A DNA stretch of 20,728 bases from a bacterium SM23_31 (GTDB lineage Bacteria; SM23-31): contig LJUD01000007.1 in NCBI GenBank assembly GCA_001304035.1, forward strand, positions 1 through 20,728, written 5' to 3'. Made by a program: the position numbers and the translations under genes. The notes beneath the pieces were generated by a model. It saw only the letters and a list, made by a program, of their open reading frames with translations, ran no database searches and was not told where the DNA came from. Below, piece after piece: positions 8,454 through 15,580 of the stretch (positions are counted from its first letter, which is position 1; every line of letters starts with the position of its first letter).

Positions 8454-8485
8454 TGTCATTCTCCCGAGTACTCGTGGGAATGACA
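8454..8485. repeat. Palindromic repeat with CCCGAG-TACTCG core
   Basis: A 32-base inverted repeat: TGTCATTC pairs with GAATGACA around a CCCGAGTACTCGTGGG centre. There is one mismatch and one G-T pair. It resembles the dispersed GTCATTCCC...GGGAATGAC palindromes seen in many bacterial genomes, and shares its core with 11514-11533 and 14355-14372. Confidence 0.7.
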
Positions 8486-8536
8486 AATATGAATTTACAA
8501 AAATTATAAAAATTAAGTAATTGAATAAAGATCAAT

Positions 8537-8566
8537 AAAAAAGCCCTGCAAACGCAGGGCTTTTTT
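8537..8566. terminator. Bidirectional Rho-independent terminator of the exporter cluster
   Basis: A six-A run, GCCCTGC, loop AAAC, GCAGGGC, then six T. The perfect 7-bp GC-rich stem with T runs on both strands makes it usable in either direction. It lies 45 bases after the permease stop on the minus strand, so it probably ends that transcript. Confidence 0.92.
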
Positions 8567-8590
8567 ATTAAATATATAGGTATCTAAGAC

Positions 8591-8604
8591 ATTCGTCATT
8601 CGTA
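8591..8604. repeat. Short heptamer tandem repeat (ATTCGTN)2
   Basis: Two copies of ATTCGTN just after the permease stop, followed by diverged units. The unit matches the AATTCGT array at 16162-16195, also placed just after a minus-strand stop codon. Confidence 0.5.
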
Positions 8605-8611
8605 CTTCATA

Positions 8612-9856
8612 TTATTCGTATCGCAGCGATTCAATCGGGTCGAGTTCGGCGGCTTTTCTCGCCGGGTAAATACCGAAAATCAAACCGATCATCACCGAAA
8701 CGCCAAAAGCCAGCAGAATCGCCGTGAAAGCAACAAGTGTTTCCCATTCGGCATAGAAGGTAATTATTTTCGTCAAAACCCAGCCAACTAAAATTCCTAT
8801 AAACCCGCCTACAAAGCTCAGAACCACAGCTTCAATAACAAATTGTCCGAGTATATCATTCCTTGTTGCGCCGACGGCTCTGCGTATTCCTATCTCGCGT
8901 GTCCGCTCCAAAACGGTGGCAAGCATAATGTTCATAATCCCTATACCGCCGACCAACAGCGAAATACCCGCTATTGCGCCCATAACAATGTTAAAAATCC
9001 TCTGGGTTTCCTGACTTTGTTTCAGCAGTTCTTCGGGAACGACCAACTGGTAATCCGGAACGCCGTTATGACGTATATTTATAATGTTGTTAATAAGATT
9101 AGAAGCCTCGCGGATTTTTTCTTGATCCACCACCTTTATTGTAATCTGGTCAAGTTCACTGGCGAAACGCCCGTGGTGAAATCGTTTTGCCGCGGCGGTT
9201 ATCGGTATATATATGTCCTGGTTGAGATTTCGCGTTCGTATCGTTCCGCCTTTGCCGGCGCCGATACCCTTCGGCTCCATCACCCCGATTACCGTAAACC
9301 AGTTAGTCCAGTTCGGACCAACGAGTTTAATCGACTTTCCGATAGGGTCCCTGTATTGAAACAGGTCTTTCTTAATGCCGGCGCCGAGAACACAGACGCG
9401 TTCGGTATTGTTATACTGTTCATAGTTAAAAAATGAACCGGTTTCGGGATAAAATTCCATAATTTCATCGTATTCGGGAGTAGTTCCGACCACAATACCG
9501 GCAGCCTGGTCAGTTTCGTGCCAGATAGAAACTGCAACCTCTTTTTGAGGAACGACCAGGTCGGCAACCGCGAGGATCGAGCGGATAGCGGTTTCATCAG
9601 CCCTGCTCAAACCGGCGGAATAATTTGTCCTTCCTATACCCAACTCCTCATCGGCTGCAAAATCCTGAATAATGATATTATTAATACCAAGCAGGGCTAT
9701 CTCGTCAAGCGCTTTTTGTTTTGCTCCTTCGCCGATCGATAACATCGCAATAACTGCCCCGACGCCGAATATAATACCGAGCATTGTCAGGAATGAACGC
9801 AGTTTGTGCGATTTCAGCCCGTTAAAACCTATGTCAAAACTTTCCCGTAATTGCAT
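8612..9856 (-). CDS. MacB-type ABC transporter permease (FtsX domain, no ATPase domain)
   Basis: About 414 residues from the ATG at 9856. The frame can be extended to a TTG at 9865, but AAGAGA lies at good distance only from the ATG. One membrane helix at about 22-42 (FLTMLGIIFGVGAVIAMLSIG) is followed by a large periplasmic MacB-PCD domain. Three C-terminal helices (about 290-313, 335-360, 377-397) carry the conserved TREIGIRRAVGA loop and the final DPIESLRYE. This is the MacB/FtsX permease layout, but the nucleotide-binding domain that MacB carries at its N-terminus is absent, and no separate ATPase is encoded nearby. It lies about 24 bases after the first adaptor gene, so it is probably co-transcribed with it. 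Substrate unknown; peptides, lipoproteins or antimicrobials are usual for the family. Confidence 0.9.
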   Translation of the reverse strand: MQLRESFDIGFNGLKSHKLRSFLTMLGIIFGVGAVIAMLSIGEGAKQKALDEIALLGINNIIIQDFAADEELGIGRTNYSAGLSRADETAIRSILAVADLVVPQKEVAVSIWHETDQAAGIVVGTTPEYDEIMEFYPETGSFFNYEQYNNTERVCVLGAGIKKDLFQYRDPIGKSIKLVGPNWTNWFTVIGVMEPKGIGAGKGGTIRTRNLNQDIYIPITAAAKRFHHGRFASELDQITIKVVDQEKIREASNLINNIINIRHNGVPDYQLVVPEELLKQSQETQRIFNIVMGAIAGISLLVGGIGIMNIMLATVLERTREIGIRRAVGATRNDILGQFVIEAVVLSFVGGFIGILVGWVLTKIITFYAEWETLVAFTAILLAFGVSVMIGLIFGIYPARKAAELDPIESLRYE

Positions 9857-9880
9857 ATCTCTCAATCTCTTATTATTATC

Positions 9881-11314
9881 TTAGTCATGAATAATAACAT
9901 CTCCGCCTCTTCCTCTTCCTCTCATTGCTTCAACACCGCCGCCTTCCCGGATCATTCTCTGAATGTTCTGCATATCGAATCCTCCGGATGCCGGAGCCTG
10001 CGGTGGTGCTGCTGCGGCTGTGCTGGTTGGTCTTTCCCCAATTTCTGTACCGATTCCCTCTAATGGCTTGTATGGGTCACGGAGGGTAACAAGTTGACCG
10101 ACTTCCAGACCAGCTTCGATAACGATATAGTCCCTGTTCTTTGCTCCTACAGTCACGGGTGTCCTGTCATAAGACCTGCCGTTTTTTACGTAAACGAATT
10201 CATTCCCATTTTCATCTGCGAAAACAGAGGTTAATGGAACTTGCATAACGTCTGGAATTTTTTCGGTAATTATCCGGCAGGTAGCCGACATGCCCGGTAT
10301 GAGCGATTCATCACCTTCGGTATTTTCAATGGTCACCTCAGTATCGATTACTTTAATACTGTTGCCCAAACTGCTGGATTCTCTGCGAGCAAGCCGTCCA
10401 ATATCTGTAACGGTGCCGTAATAGACATTCTCATCAGCATCAAGGGTAACAATTACTTCCTGTTTACGCTTAACCTTACTTATGTCGACTTCATTAACCG
10501 CAGTGCTTACCAGGATTTCCGAAAGGTCGGGCAGTTCCATAAGTTCCTGACGTCTGTAAACTTCATCGCCAACCTTTACTTTTACCGATTCTCCGCTTCT
10601 CAGGTTCTCTTTATATACTACTAATCCGGGTGAGGGCGCATATATCACTGATCCCTCGATTTGCTGATAGATCTCCTCAATCTCGTTCTTTTGACGCTGT
10701 ATCCTATCGAGTTCACGCTGGAGTCTTTCCTTTGCGGTTTTCTTTGCTCTTTCATGGTCTAACCTTTGCTGCTCAAGCTGTAACTTAGATTTTTCCATGT
10801 CGATTTCCATTTGCCTTTTCGAATTCTCCGGTTCAAACTCCGCTCTTGAAAATCTTAACTCGCTTTGTTGAAAGGTCAATTCTTGTATCTCCATTTGTGC
10901 GTCTCTCTGGATCGAATCGGATTGTTGCTGCACTTTACTTTCCTCAAGAGACTGAAGTAGAGTGACTAATTCTTCCTCCGCGTCGAGGAGCTGGTTCTCA
11001 AGGTCGGCAGTGTCAAATCTTATGAGCATATCTCCTTCTTCGACTTCCCAGCCTTCGGGCACCATTTCCACAATTCGTAAACTCGTGCGAATTTCCATGG
11101 GCACGCTGATTTTTACGGACTGCCTGGCTTTGAGTTCACCGGGAACATACACATCGATGATAAACTCATCTTCCATAACCGCAAAGGTCTCAGGTTCATA
11201 AGTGGCGCTTTCGATCCCGAAATAAAAAATTCCGGCTACAACAATAAAAACAATTGCTCCCAGTAAGTAATATTTCTGTCGGGAGCCTCCCATATTTTTC
11301 AATTTGTTATTCAT
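9881..11314 (-). CDS. HlyD/MacA-type periplasmic adaptor of the exporter
   Basis: 477 residues. An N-terminal membrane anchor (about 15-33) is followed by a split lipoyl domain (VPGELKARQ and MVPEGWEVEEGDMLIRFD), a long charged coiled-coil hairpin (about 105-225, rich in E, Q and R) and beta-barrel domains containing LIPGMSATCRI and DVMQVPLTSVF. This matches membrane-fusion proteins that join an inner-membrane ABC exporter to a TolC-like outer-membrane channel. The last 40 residues are low-complexity: alanine and proline, then an RGRGRGG stretch. GGAGG lies 11 bases before the ATG. The permease follows within about 24 bases. No TolC homologue is present in the window. Confidence 0.88.
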   Translation of the reverse strand: MNNKLKNMGGSRQKYYLLGAIVFIVVAGIFYFGIESATYEPETFAVMEDEFIIDVYVPGELKARQSVKISVPMEIRTSLRIVEMVPEGWEVEEGDMLIRFDTADLENQLLDAEEELVTLLQSLEESKVQQQSDSIQRDAQMEIQELTFQQSELRFSRAEFEPENSKRQMEIDMEKSKLQLEQQRLDHERAKKTAKERLQRELDRIQRQKNEIEEIYQQIEGSVIYAPSPGLVVYKENLRSGESVKVKVGDEVYRRQELMELPDLSEILVSTAVNEVDISKVKRKQEVIVTLDADENVYYGTVTDIGRLARRESSSLGNSIKVIDTEVTIENTEGDESLIPGMSATCRIITEKIPDVMQVPLTSVFADENGNEFVYVKNGRSYDRTPVTVGAKNRDYIVIEAGLEVGQLVTLRDPYKPLEGIGTEIGERPTSTAAAAPPQAPASGGFDMQNIQRMIREGGGVEAMRGRGRGGDVIIHD

Positions 11315-11513
11315 CGTATCTGTATCCTCCAGTTTTATAACGTCATTTAAAAGAAAAGTTTTCTGATTGAGTCCGGATGATTTATAATTTTACTAATTTT
11401 AATTCCTTAACGTTTCTGTTTTATGTCTGTTTAGAAGCTGAAAAATTTATTACAAATATAACTTCTGTATTTTTTAAATTCACTGTAATTTTATGATGTT
11501 TATCACGCCCAAA

Positions 11514-11533
11514 TCCCCCGAGTACTCGGGGGA
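11514..11533. repeat. Perfect 20-bp palindrome, CCCGAG family
   Basis: TCCCCCGAGTACTCGGGGGA equals its own reverse complement. It lies in the gap between the two adaptor genes, has no T run, and shares the CCCGAGTACTCG core with 8454-8485. Confidence 0.85.
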
Positions 11534-11638
11534 ATTACACTAACACATTTTACTTGTTCAACAGGCATCCATATACATTAAATATTACAATAAATCAAAA
11601 TTTGCCAAAGTTCCGTAACCGTATAAAATCATATATTG

Positions 11639-11661
11639 GTAGCCGCAGGCTTCAGCCTGCG
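11639..11661 (+). repeat. REP-like hairpin headed by GTAG
   Basis: GTAG (11639-11642) is followed by CGCAGGC (11644-11650), loop TTCA and GCCTGCG (11655-11661). A GTAG tetranucleotide beside a palindrome is the signature of REP sequences moved by RAYT transposases. The palindrome differs from the one beside the RAYT at the window end, so it would belong to another REP family. Confidence 0.6.
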
Positions 11662-11686
11662 TTATAAATTTGCAAAAGATTTCGAA

Positions 11687-13459
11687 TCACCTAATCCGTC
11701 CTCCGGTGGTATCGGGCGGAACGCCTCCCCTGCCGCCTCGTTCACCTTGTCCTCTACTCTCTCTCTGCATACCCGGCTCCATACCCTGCCCGAGAGCTCT
11801 CTGCAGGTCGGTAAGTCCCGAATCCCTTCCGGCATTTTGAGTGGACATAATCAACTCTCTCGCCTCCTCTCTATTCTGCGCAGTGTTCTCCATATCCATC
11901 ATTTCAAGAAAGGTTATTACCTCATCATACGTTGGCTCGCGTACGTCCATACTTTGATAGCCGCTGCCTCTCATCGGACTTAACCGGCTCTGTTCTCTAT
12001 ATCTATCGTAGTTGTAACTAATACCGAGTTCTTCTATTGTCCTAAAATGCTCATCCAGCATTGCAATCGCTTCTTCCCGGCGCTGCTTTTCATCGTAATA
12101 ACCGAGCGCAAAACCTTCGTTGCGCGGTCTCTGCTTTAGAATTACATCGCCTTCCTCCAAGCCGCTCTTGACTTCCACCATTAACTCATTTTTCTTACCT
12201 AATACTACTTGTTTCGGTATCGACTCACCAACTTTATAAACGAATGTAATATCATTTGATTCAAACACAGCGCTTAATGGAATAACCGGAACATCTTCAA
12301 TTCGCTCTACAACAAACTCGACCATAGCGGTCATTCCGGGTACCAGACGCGGGTCTGTACCATCAAGCAGAAGATGCAATTCAAAAATCTTTACATTTGA
12401 ATACTCATAACGCTGTGAGCTTTGTGAAATGAGTGCAAAATCAGTAACTTCACCATAAAATACAGAATCCGGATACGCCTCCAGATGCAGCCTGCCCTCC
12501 TGTCCCAGCCAAACCTTTTCGCGGTCTATGTCGTTGATATGAATCACGGCGTTAATGCTGCTCAAATCCGGCAGTTGTAATAATTGCTGATACGTAAATG
12601 TTCTATCACCGACTTTGACCTTTTGCTCGGTCTGAGGATTTTCCTCATACACGACAAGAGCCGGATATTCTGCTATTACCGTATAAGCCGCAATCTGTGC
12701 GTCTACCTGTTCTATTCTATTATTAATATCATTGATGCTTCTCTGCGCCCTTGCGAGCTGGTTCGCTCTGCTAATTTTACTCCATGCTAACCTCGTTTCC
12801 AATTTCATGGAATCGAGCTCGGCTATTTTAAGTTGTATTTCCATTTCCTTTATGGTATTTTCCGAGCTGAATTCTGCAAGTGCAAGATTCAATCTTCTAC
12901 TCTCAAGGGTAAACGTCTGGTTTTCTATTGACCGTTCTTCTTGCTCTTCCTGCAATAAATGGTTTTCAACTAAATCGTCGTATGCTTCCTGCGCCGCAAT
13001 AAGGTTTTCTACATACATCTCGCGCTGTGTCAATAACTCAGAGGTGTCAAATCTTATAAGCGTATCACCTACCTCCGCTCTTGTTCCTTCCGGTATCAGT
13101 TGAATAATCTGTGCCTCCCCGGAACCTATACTCCCACCATAACTCATCGTAATATTAATAGTCATTCCTCCGCCACCTCTACCTCCACCGCCTCTATCTC
13201 CACCGCCTCCTCGCTCTGGTCGCTGCGGTCCGGGCATACTTATCGGGTCATTTCTCAATGCCTTTATTTCACCAGGTTCTGTAAGTGTTATTTCAAGGTC
13301 CTGCCTTGTTACAGTATACGTTTCAAGCTCGGGAGGCGGCTCTTTAGTGAAAAATAAATATACAAATACAACGATTACTATAACTGCTATTGAAAGTAAT
13401 ACAAGTCGTAAGACTTTACTATGTATTCTTTCTTTTACTTTGGGATTTTCCGATATCAT
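11687..13459 (-). CDS. HlyD/MacA-type adaptor with Gly/Arg-rich insert and long C-terminal tail
   Basis: 590 residues, over 100 longer than the neighbouring adaptor. A membrane anchor (about 17-37) leads into the first lipoyl half (TEPGEIKALRND, about 60-71). A Gly/Arg-rich stretch (77-98) and a MTINITMSYGG segment then intervene before the second half (LIPEGTRAEVGDTLIRFD, 121-138). The coiled-coil hairpin and barrel domains follow, with VPGMTAMVEF and DVPVIPLSAVF. The tail after about residue 460 is predicted helical, with a GGRGG end. It should act like the other adaptor in linking an inner-membrane transporter to an outer-membrane channel; having two distinct adaptors suggests a hetero-oligomer or two partners. 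The start ATG has only a weak AAGAGA upstream. Confidence 0.85.
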   Translation of the reverse strand: MISENPKVKERIHSKVLRLVLLSIAVIVIVVFVYLFFTKEPPPELETYTVTRQDLEITLTEPGEIKALRNDPISMPGPQRPERGGGGDRGGGGRGGGGMTINITMSYGGSIGSGEAQIIQLIPEGTRAEVGDTLIRFDTSELLTQREMYVENLIAAQEAYDDLVENHLLQEEQEERSIENQTFTLESRRLNLALAEFSSENTIKEMEIQLKIAELDSMKLETRLAWSKISRANQLARAQRSINDINNRIEQVDAQIAAYTVIAEYPALVVYEENPQTEQKVKVGDRTFTYQQLLQLPDLSSINAVIHINDIDREKVWLGQEGRLHLEAYPDSVFYGEVTDFALISQSSQRYEYSNVKIFELHLLLDGTDPRLVPGMTAMVEFVVERIEDVPVIPLSAVFESNDITFVYKVGESIPKQVVLGKKNELMVEVKSGLEEGDVILKQRPRNEGFALGYYDEKQRREEAIAMLDEHFRTIEELGISYNYDRYREQSRLSPMRGSGYQSMDVREPTYDEVITFLEMMDMENTAQNREEARELIMSTQNAGRDSGLTDLQRALGQGMEPGMQRESRGQGERGGRGGVPPDTTGGRIR

Positions 13460-13790
13460 TGTTTTCTCTTTTTTATTTTATTTTATTCACTTTATTTAAA
13501 TTTACCTACTTATTTTTCCGGTTCTATTCTATAACGTTCCAATTGTATACAAATTACAAATAATTTGCCAAATAATTCAATTTCTTTTTCTATTTTTTGA
13601 CAGAAAATATCACGATGTAACCGCCTGTCATCTTTTAATGAAAATTCATATCCTATTTTAAAACTGAACTCACTTTGCTAAAGTTCCCGATTTTTATAAA
13701 TTTTAGAGTATGACAGAGAAAGTTTCTATATAAAAATCATGTTACTCATTACTGTTAAACTACAGAAACAATTTTTACCGGAGCATTTTT
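13460..13790. other. 331-bp AT-rich intergenic region before the long adaptor
   Basis: No gene supported. As the upstream region of the long adaptor on the minus strand, it should contain its promoter, and also the 3' end of the dtd transcript. A 10-bp palindrome TTGTATACAA (13543-13552) is a possible operator. No terminator hairpin with a T run was found after dtd. Confidence 0.5.
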
Positions 13791-14231
13791 TCACTTTGAA
13801 TCGATAATAATGGTTACCGGACCTTCATTATATATATCCACGTCCATCATTGCGCCAAATTCACCTGTCTCGACCTTTAAACCGCTTTCCCGCAGAAAAT
13901 CGTTAAAAACATTGTATAATCTTTCACCCGGTTCGGGCTGCGCAGCCTTGATGAAGCTTGGTCTGCGTCCTTTCCGGCAGTCGCCGTAGAGTGTAAACTG
14001 TGAAATTGAGAGGATTTCACCCCCTACTTCCAGCGCAGAAAGGTTCATTTTCCCCTGTTCATCATTAAAAATCCTCAGGTTTACGCATTTATCTGCAAGA
14101 AACTGTGCGTCTTTCTCCGTGTCGTCACCGGCAACGCCTAACAGTATCACAAGCCCCCTTCCGATTTTTCCAACAACATTGTTATCAATTGAAACCTGTG
14201 CACGGCTGACCCTCTGGACAACAATCCGCAT
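13791..14231 (-). CDS. dtd: D-aminoacyl-tRNA deacylase (DTD)
   Basis: 146 residues, the normal length. It removes D-amino acids, and glycine wrongly attached to tRNA(Ala), acting as a cytoplasmic dimer. Both signature motifs are present: SQFTLY (77-82) and the Gly-cisPro loop NEGPVT (135-140, commonly N-x-GPVT). The start MRIVVQRVSRAQV is typical, and the AAGGA upstream of the ATG is well spaced. It is on the minus strand with apt upstream; the 154-base gap to apt holds a composite repeat element, so co-transcription is uncertain. Confidence 0.96.
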   Translation of the reverse strand: MRIVVQRVSRAQVSIDNNVVGKIGRGLVILLGVAGDDTEKDAQFLADKCVNLRIFNDEQGKMNLSALEVGGEILSISQFTLYGDCRKGRRPSFIKAAQPEPGERLYNVFNDFLRESGLKVETGEFGAMMDVDIYNEGPVTIIIDSK

Positions 14232-14260
14232 GATCTTAATCCTTTTTTATGTAGCTCTCA

Positions 14261-14355
14261 CAAAGCCGCAAAGTCGCAAAGAAGTTATTAGCTTTCAGCT
14301 GTCAGCTGTCAGTCTTTCGTATTCAATATTATATACATCTTTTTTTGCGGCTTTG
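14261..14355. repeat. Composite repeat element 1: GCAAAG inverted ends with internal heptamers
   Basis: The left arm CAAAGCCGCAAAG (14261-14273) and right arm TTTTGCGGCTTTG (14343-14355) are reverse complements at 12 of 13 positions. Inside are four heptamers (14285-14312): TTATTAG, CTTTCAG, CTGTCAG, CTGTCAG. The same layout recurs at 14961-15058 on the other side of apt. Confidence 0.75.
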
Positions 14356-14372
14356 CCCCGAGTTCTCGGGGC
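14355..14372. repeat. Palindrome GCCCCGAG-TT-CTCGGGGC
   Basis: An 8-bp perfect inverted repeat around TT, abutting the right arm of composite element 1 and 14 bases after the apt stop. It shares the CCCCGAG/CTCGGGG core with 11514-11533. On the minus strand it is followed by A-rich rather than T-rich sequence, so it is not a standard terminator for apt. Confidence 0.7.
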
Positions 14373-14385
14373 GAGAAAATACTTT

Positions 14386-14907
14386 TTATTCTTCAATATT
14401 AATTATCGAAAAAATATCATATTTCTTTAGTTTATCGCGTCCGTGTAAGAAATCAAGTTCGATCATAAATCCGATGCCTGCGACAGTTCCACCCGCCTCT
14501 TCAATTAGTTTACATGTTGCAGTCACCGTTCCCCCGGTAGCTAACAAATCATCAATTACAAGAATTTTCTCTCCTTGCCCGACAGCATCCTTGTGCATCT
14601 CCACGGCATCGGTTCCGTATTCCAGAGCATATTCCTGCCGGAATGTTTCTGCAGGGAGTTTGCCCGGCTTGCGAACAAGAATTAATCCTTTTTCCATTTT
14701 ATACGCCAAAGCCGCAGCATAAACAAATCCGCGCGCCTCGATGCCGGTAATTTTATCAATTTGTAAGTTTTTAAACCTGTCATATAATGTATCGACCACC
14801 TGCTGAAATGCGGGCCCGTCTTTCAATACGGTTGTTACATCAAAAAAACCGATTCCCGGCTTTGGAAAATCCGGCACAATACGCGTCATCTTTCGTAGGT
14901 CAATCAC
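14386..14907 (-). CDS. apt: Adenine phosphoribosyltransferase
   Basis: 173 residues, normal for the family. It converts adenine and PRPP to AMP and pyrophosphate in purine salvage. The PRPP-binding motif VIDDLLATGGT (117-127), the GIEARGF segment (55-61), the N-terminal PDFPKPGI and the flexible-loop region RKPGKLP (79-85) are all present. The start is a GTG (complement of 14905-14907) with GGAG about 9 bases upstream. An in-frame ATG six codons later would cut into the family's usual N-terminus. The gene is flanked on both sides by related composite repeat elements. Confidence 0.96.
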   Translation of the reverse strand: MIDLRKMTRIVPDFPKPGIGFFDVTTVLKDGPAFQQVVDTLYDRFKNLQIDKITGIEARGFVYAAALAYKMEKGLILVRKPGKLPAETFRQEYALEYGTDAVEMHKDAVGQGEKILVIDDLLATGGTVTATCKLIEEAGGTVAGIGFMIELDFLHGRDKLKKYDIFSIINIEE

Positions 14908-14960
14908 CGTTCAATCTCCAAATTAATGTGGAATACTTTTAATGCAGATACTTTTTTCTC

Positions 14961-15058
14961 GCAAAGCCGCAAAGAAATTATTAGTATTCAGCTTTCAGTT
15001 ATCAGTTTTTGGCTTTTTGTTTTAGTAGTTAATTTATTTTCTTTCTTTGCGTCTTTGC
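14961..15058. repeat. Composite repeat element 2: GCAAAG inverted ends with internal heptamers
   Basis: The arms GCAAAGCCGCAAAGAAA (14961-14977) and TTTCTTTGCGTCTTTGC (15042-15058) are reverse complements at 16 of 17 positions. Internal heptamers at 14978-15005 are TTATTAG, TATTCAG, CTTTCAG, TTATCAG. The element fills most of the gap between apt and the acylphosphatase gene and mirrors element 1 in size and order. Confidence 0.8.
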
Positions 15059-15075
15059 GCCTCTGCGGTTAGTAT

Positions 15076-15351
15076 TCAAAACGCTACGTCAAAATTTTTA
15101 AATTTTCCTTCGTAGGGCACCCATTCCACGTTTACGCCCCGGATTGAAGCCATCCGCGGACCGATACGTACTTCTCCGACAAGTGCCTCGAGAGCGTTCC
15201 GTTTACCTTCCGCTTCAATCTCTACCGAGCCGTTAAACCGGTTCCGGACTTTGCCCGTTACACCCAGCTTTTCTGCAGTGCGCATCACGAACCATCTGAA
15301 CCCGACTCCCGTTACGACACCCGTTACGACTATTTTTACACCTGCATTCAT
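15076..15351 (-). CDS. acyP: Acylphosphatase
   Basis: 91 residues, the standard size. It hydrolyses acyl phosphates such as acetyl phosphate or 1,3-bisphosphoglycerate. The phosphate-binding loop reads VTGVGFRWF (13-21), with the catalytic arginine at R19. VRNRFNGSVEIEAEG (35-49) carries the catalytic asparagine at N37. The family's usual VQGVGFR has threonine in place of glutamine here. No clear ribosome binding site precedes the ATG. The gene stands between two repeat-rich gaps. Confidence 0.95.
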   Translation of the reverse strand: MNAGVKIVVTGVVTGVGFRWFVMRTAEKLGVTGKVRNRFNGSVEIEAEGKRNALEALVGEVRIGPRMASIRGVNVEWVPYEGKFKNFDVAF

Positions 15352-15401
15352 TTTCTGATTGATCTAAATTGAAAAATTAAAAATACCATGCTAATTTATG
15401 C

Positions 15402-15439
15402 TGTGTGTTAGTCCCGCTGAGCGGGATCAGCAACACACA
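15402..15439. repeat. Two-part hairpin with TCCCGC stem
   Basis: The outer arms TGTGTGTT (15402-15409) and AACACACA (15432-15439) enclose an inner 6-bp stem TCCCGC/GCGGGA with loop TGA (15412-15426). It lies downstream of the SLOG gene on the minus strand; there is no T run, so it is not a typical terminator. Confidence 0.6.
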
Positions 15440-15446
15440 CTCTATT

Positions 15447-15474
15447 TCACTGTTGGTGACAACACCAACAGTGA
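15447..15474. repeat. Perfect 12-bp stem hairpin
   Basis: TCACTGTTGGTG, loop ACAA, CACCAACAGTGA. It follows the previous hairpin by seven bases. Neither strand has a T run after the stem, so a processing, stability or repeat role fits better than termination. ACAGTGAGC from its right arm recurs once about 20 bases later. Confidence 0.75.
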
Positions 15475-15580
15475 GCTTGGAATAAAACAGTGAGCGTGAT
15501 ACTTTACTAAATTAATAGAAGATTATATTTATTAATCCCGGTTTTATTATTTTACATTTTGCATTTTGCAATGATTTTTT

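Larger units (their letters stand above)
11315..11686. other. 372-bp gap between the two adaptor genes
   Basis: No gene is supported here. The gap holds the ribosome binding site of the first adaptor, an AT-rich stretch, the perfect palindrome at 11514-11533 and the GTAG-headed hairpin at 11639-11661. Its length suggests the two adaptors are transcribed separately or that sequence was inserted between them. Confidence 0.6.

Noticed and set aside
8843..9436. A 197-codon plus-strand open frame
   Set aside because: It is fully antisense to the MacB-type permease and has no domain signature.
14355..14372. Terminator for apt
   Set aside because: On the minus strand the hairpin is followed by an A-rich, not T-rich, stretch, so it does not fit an intrinsic terminator.
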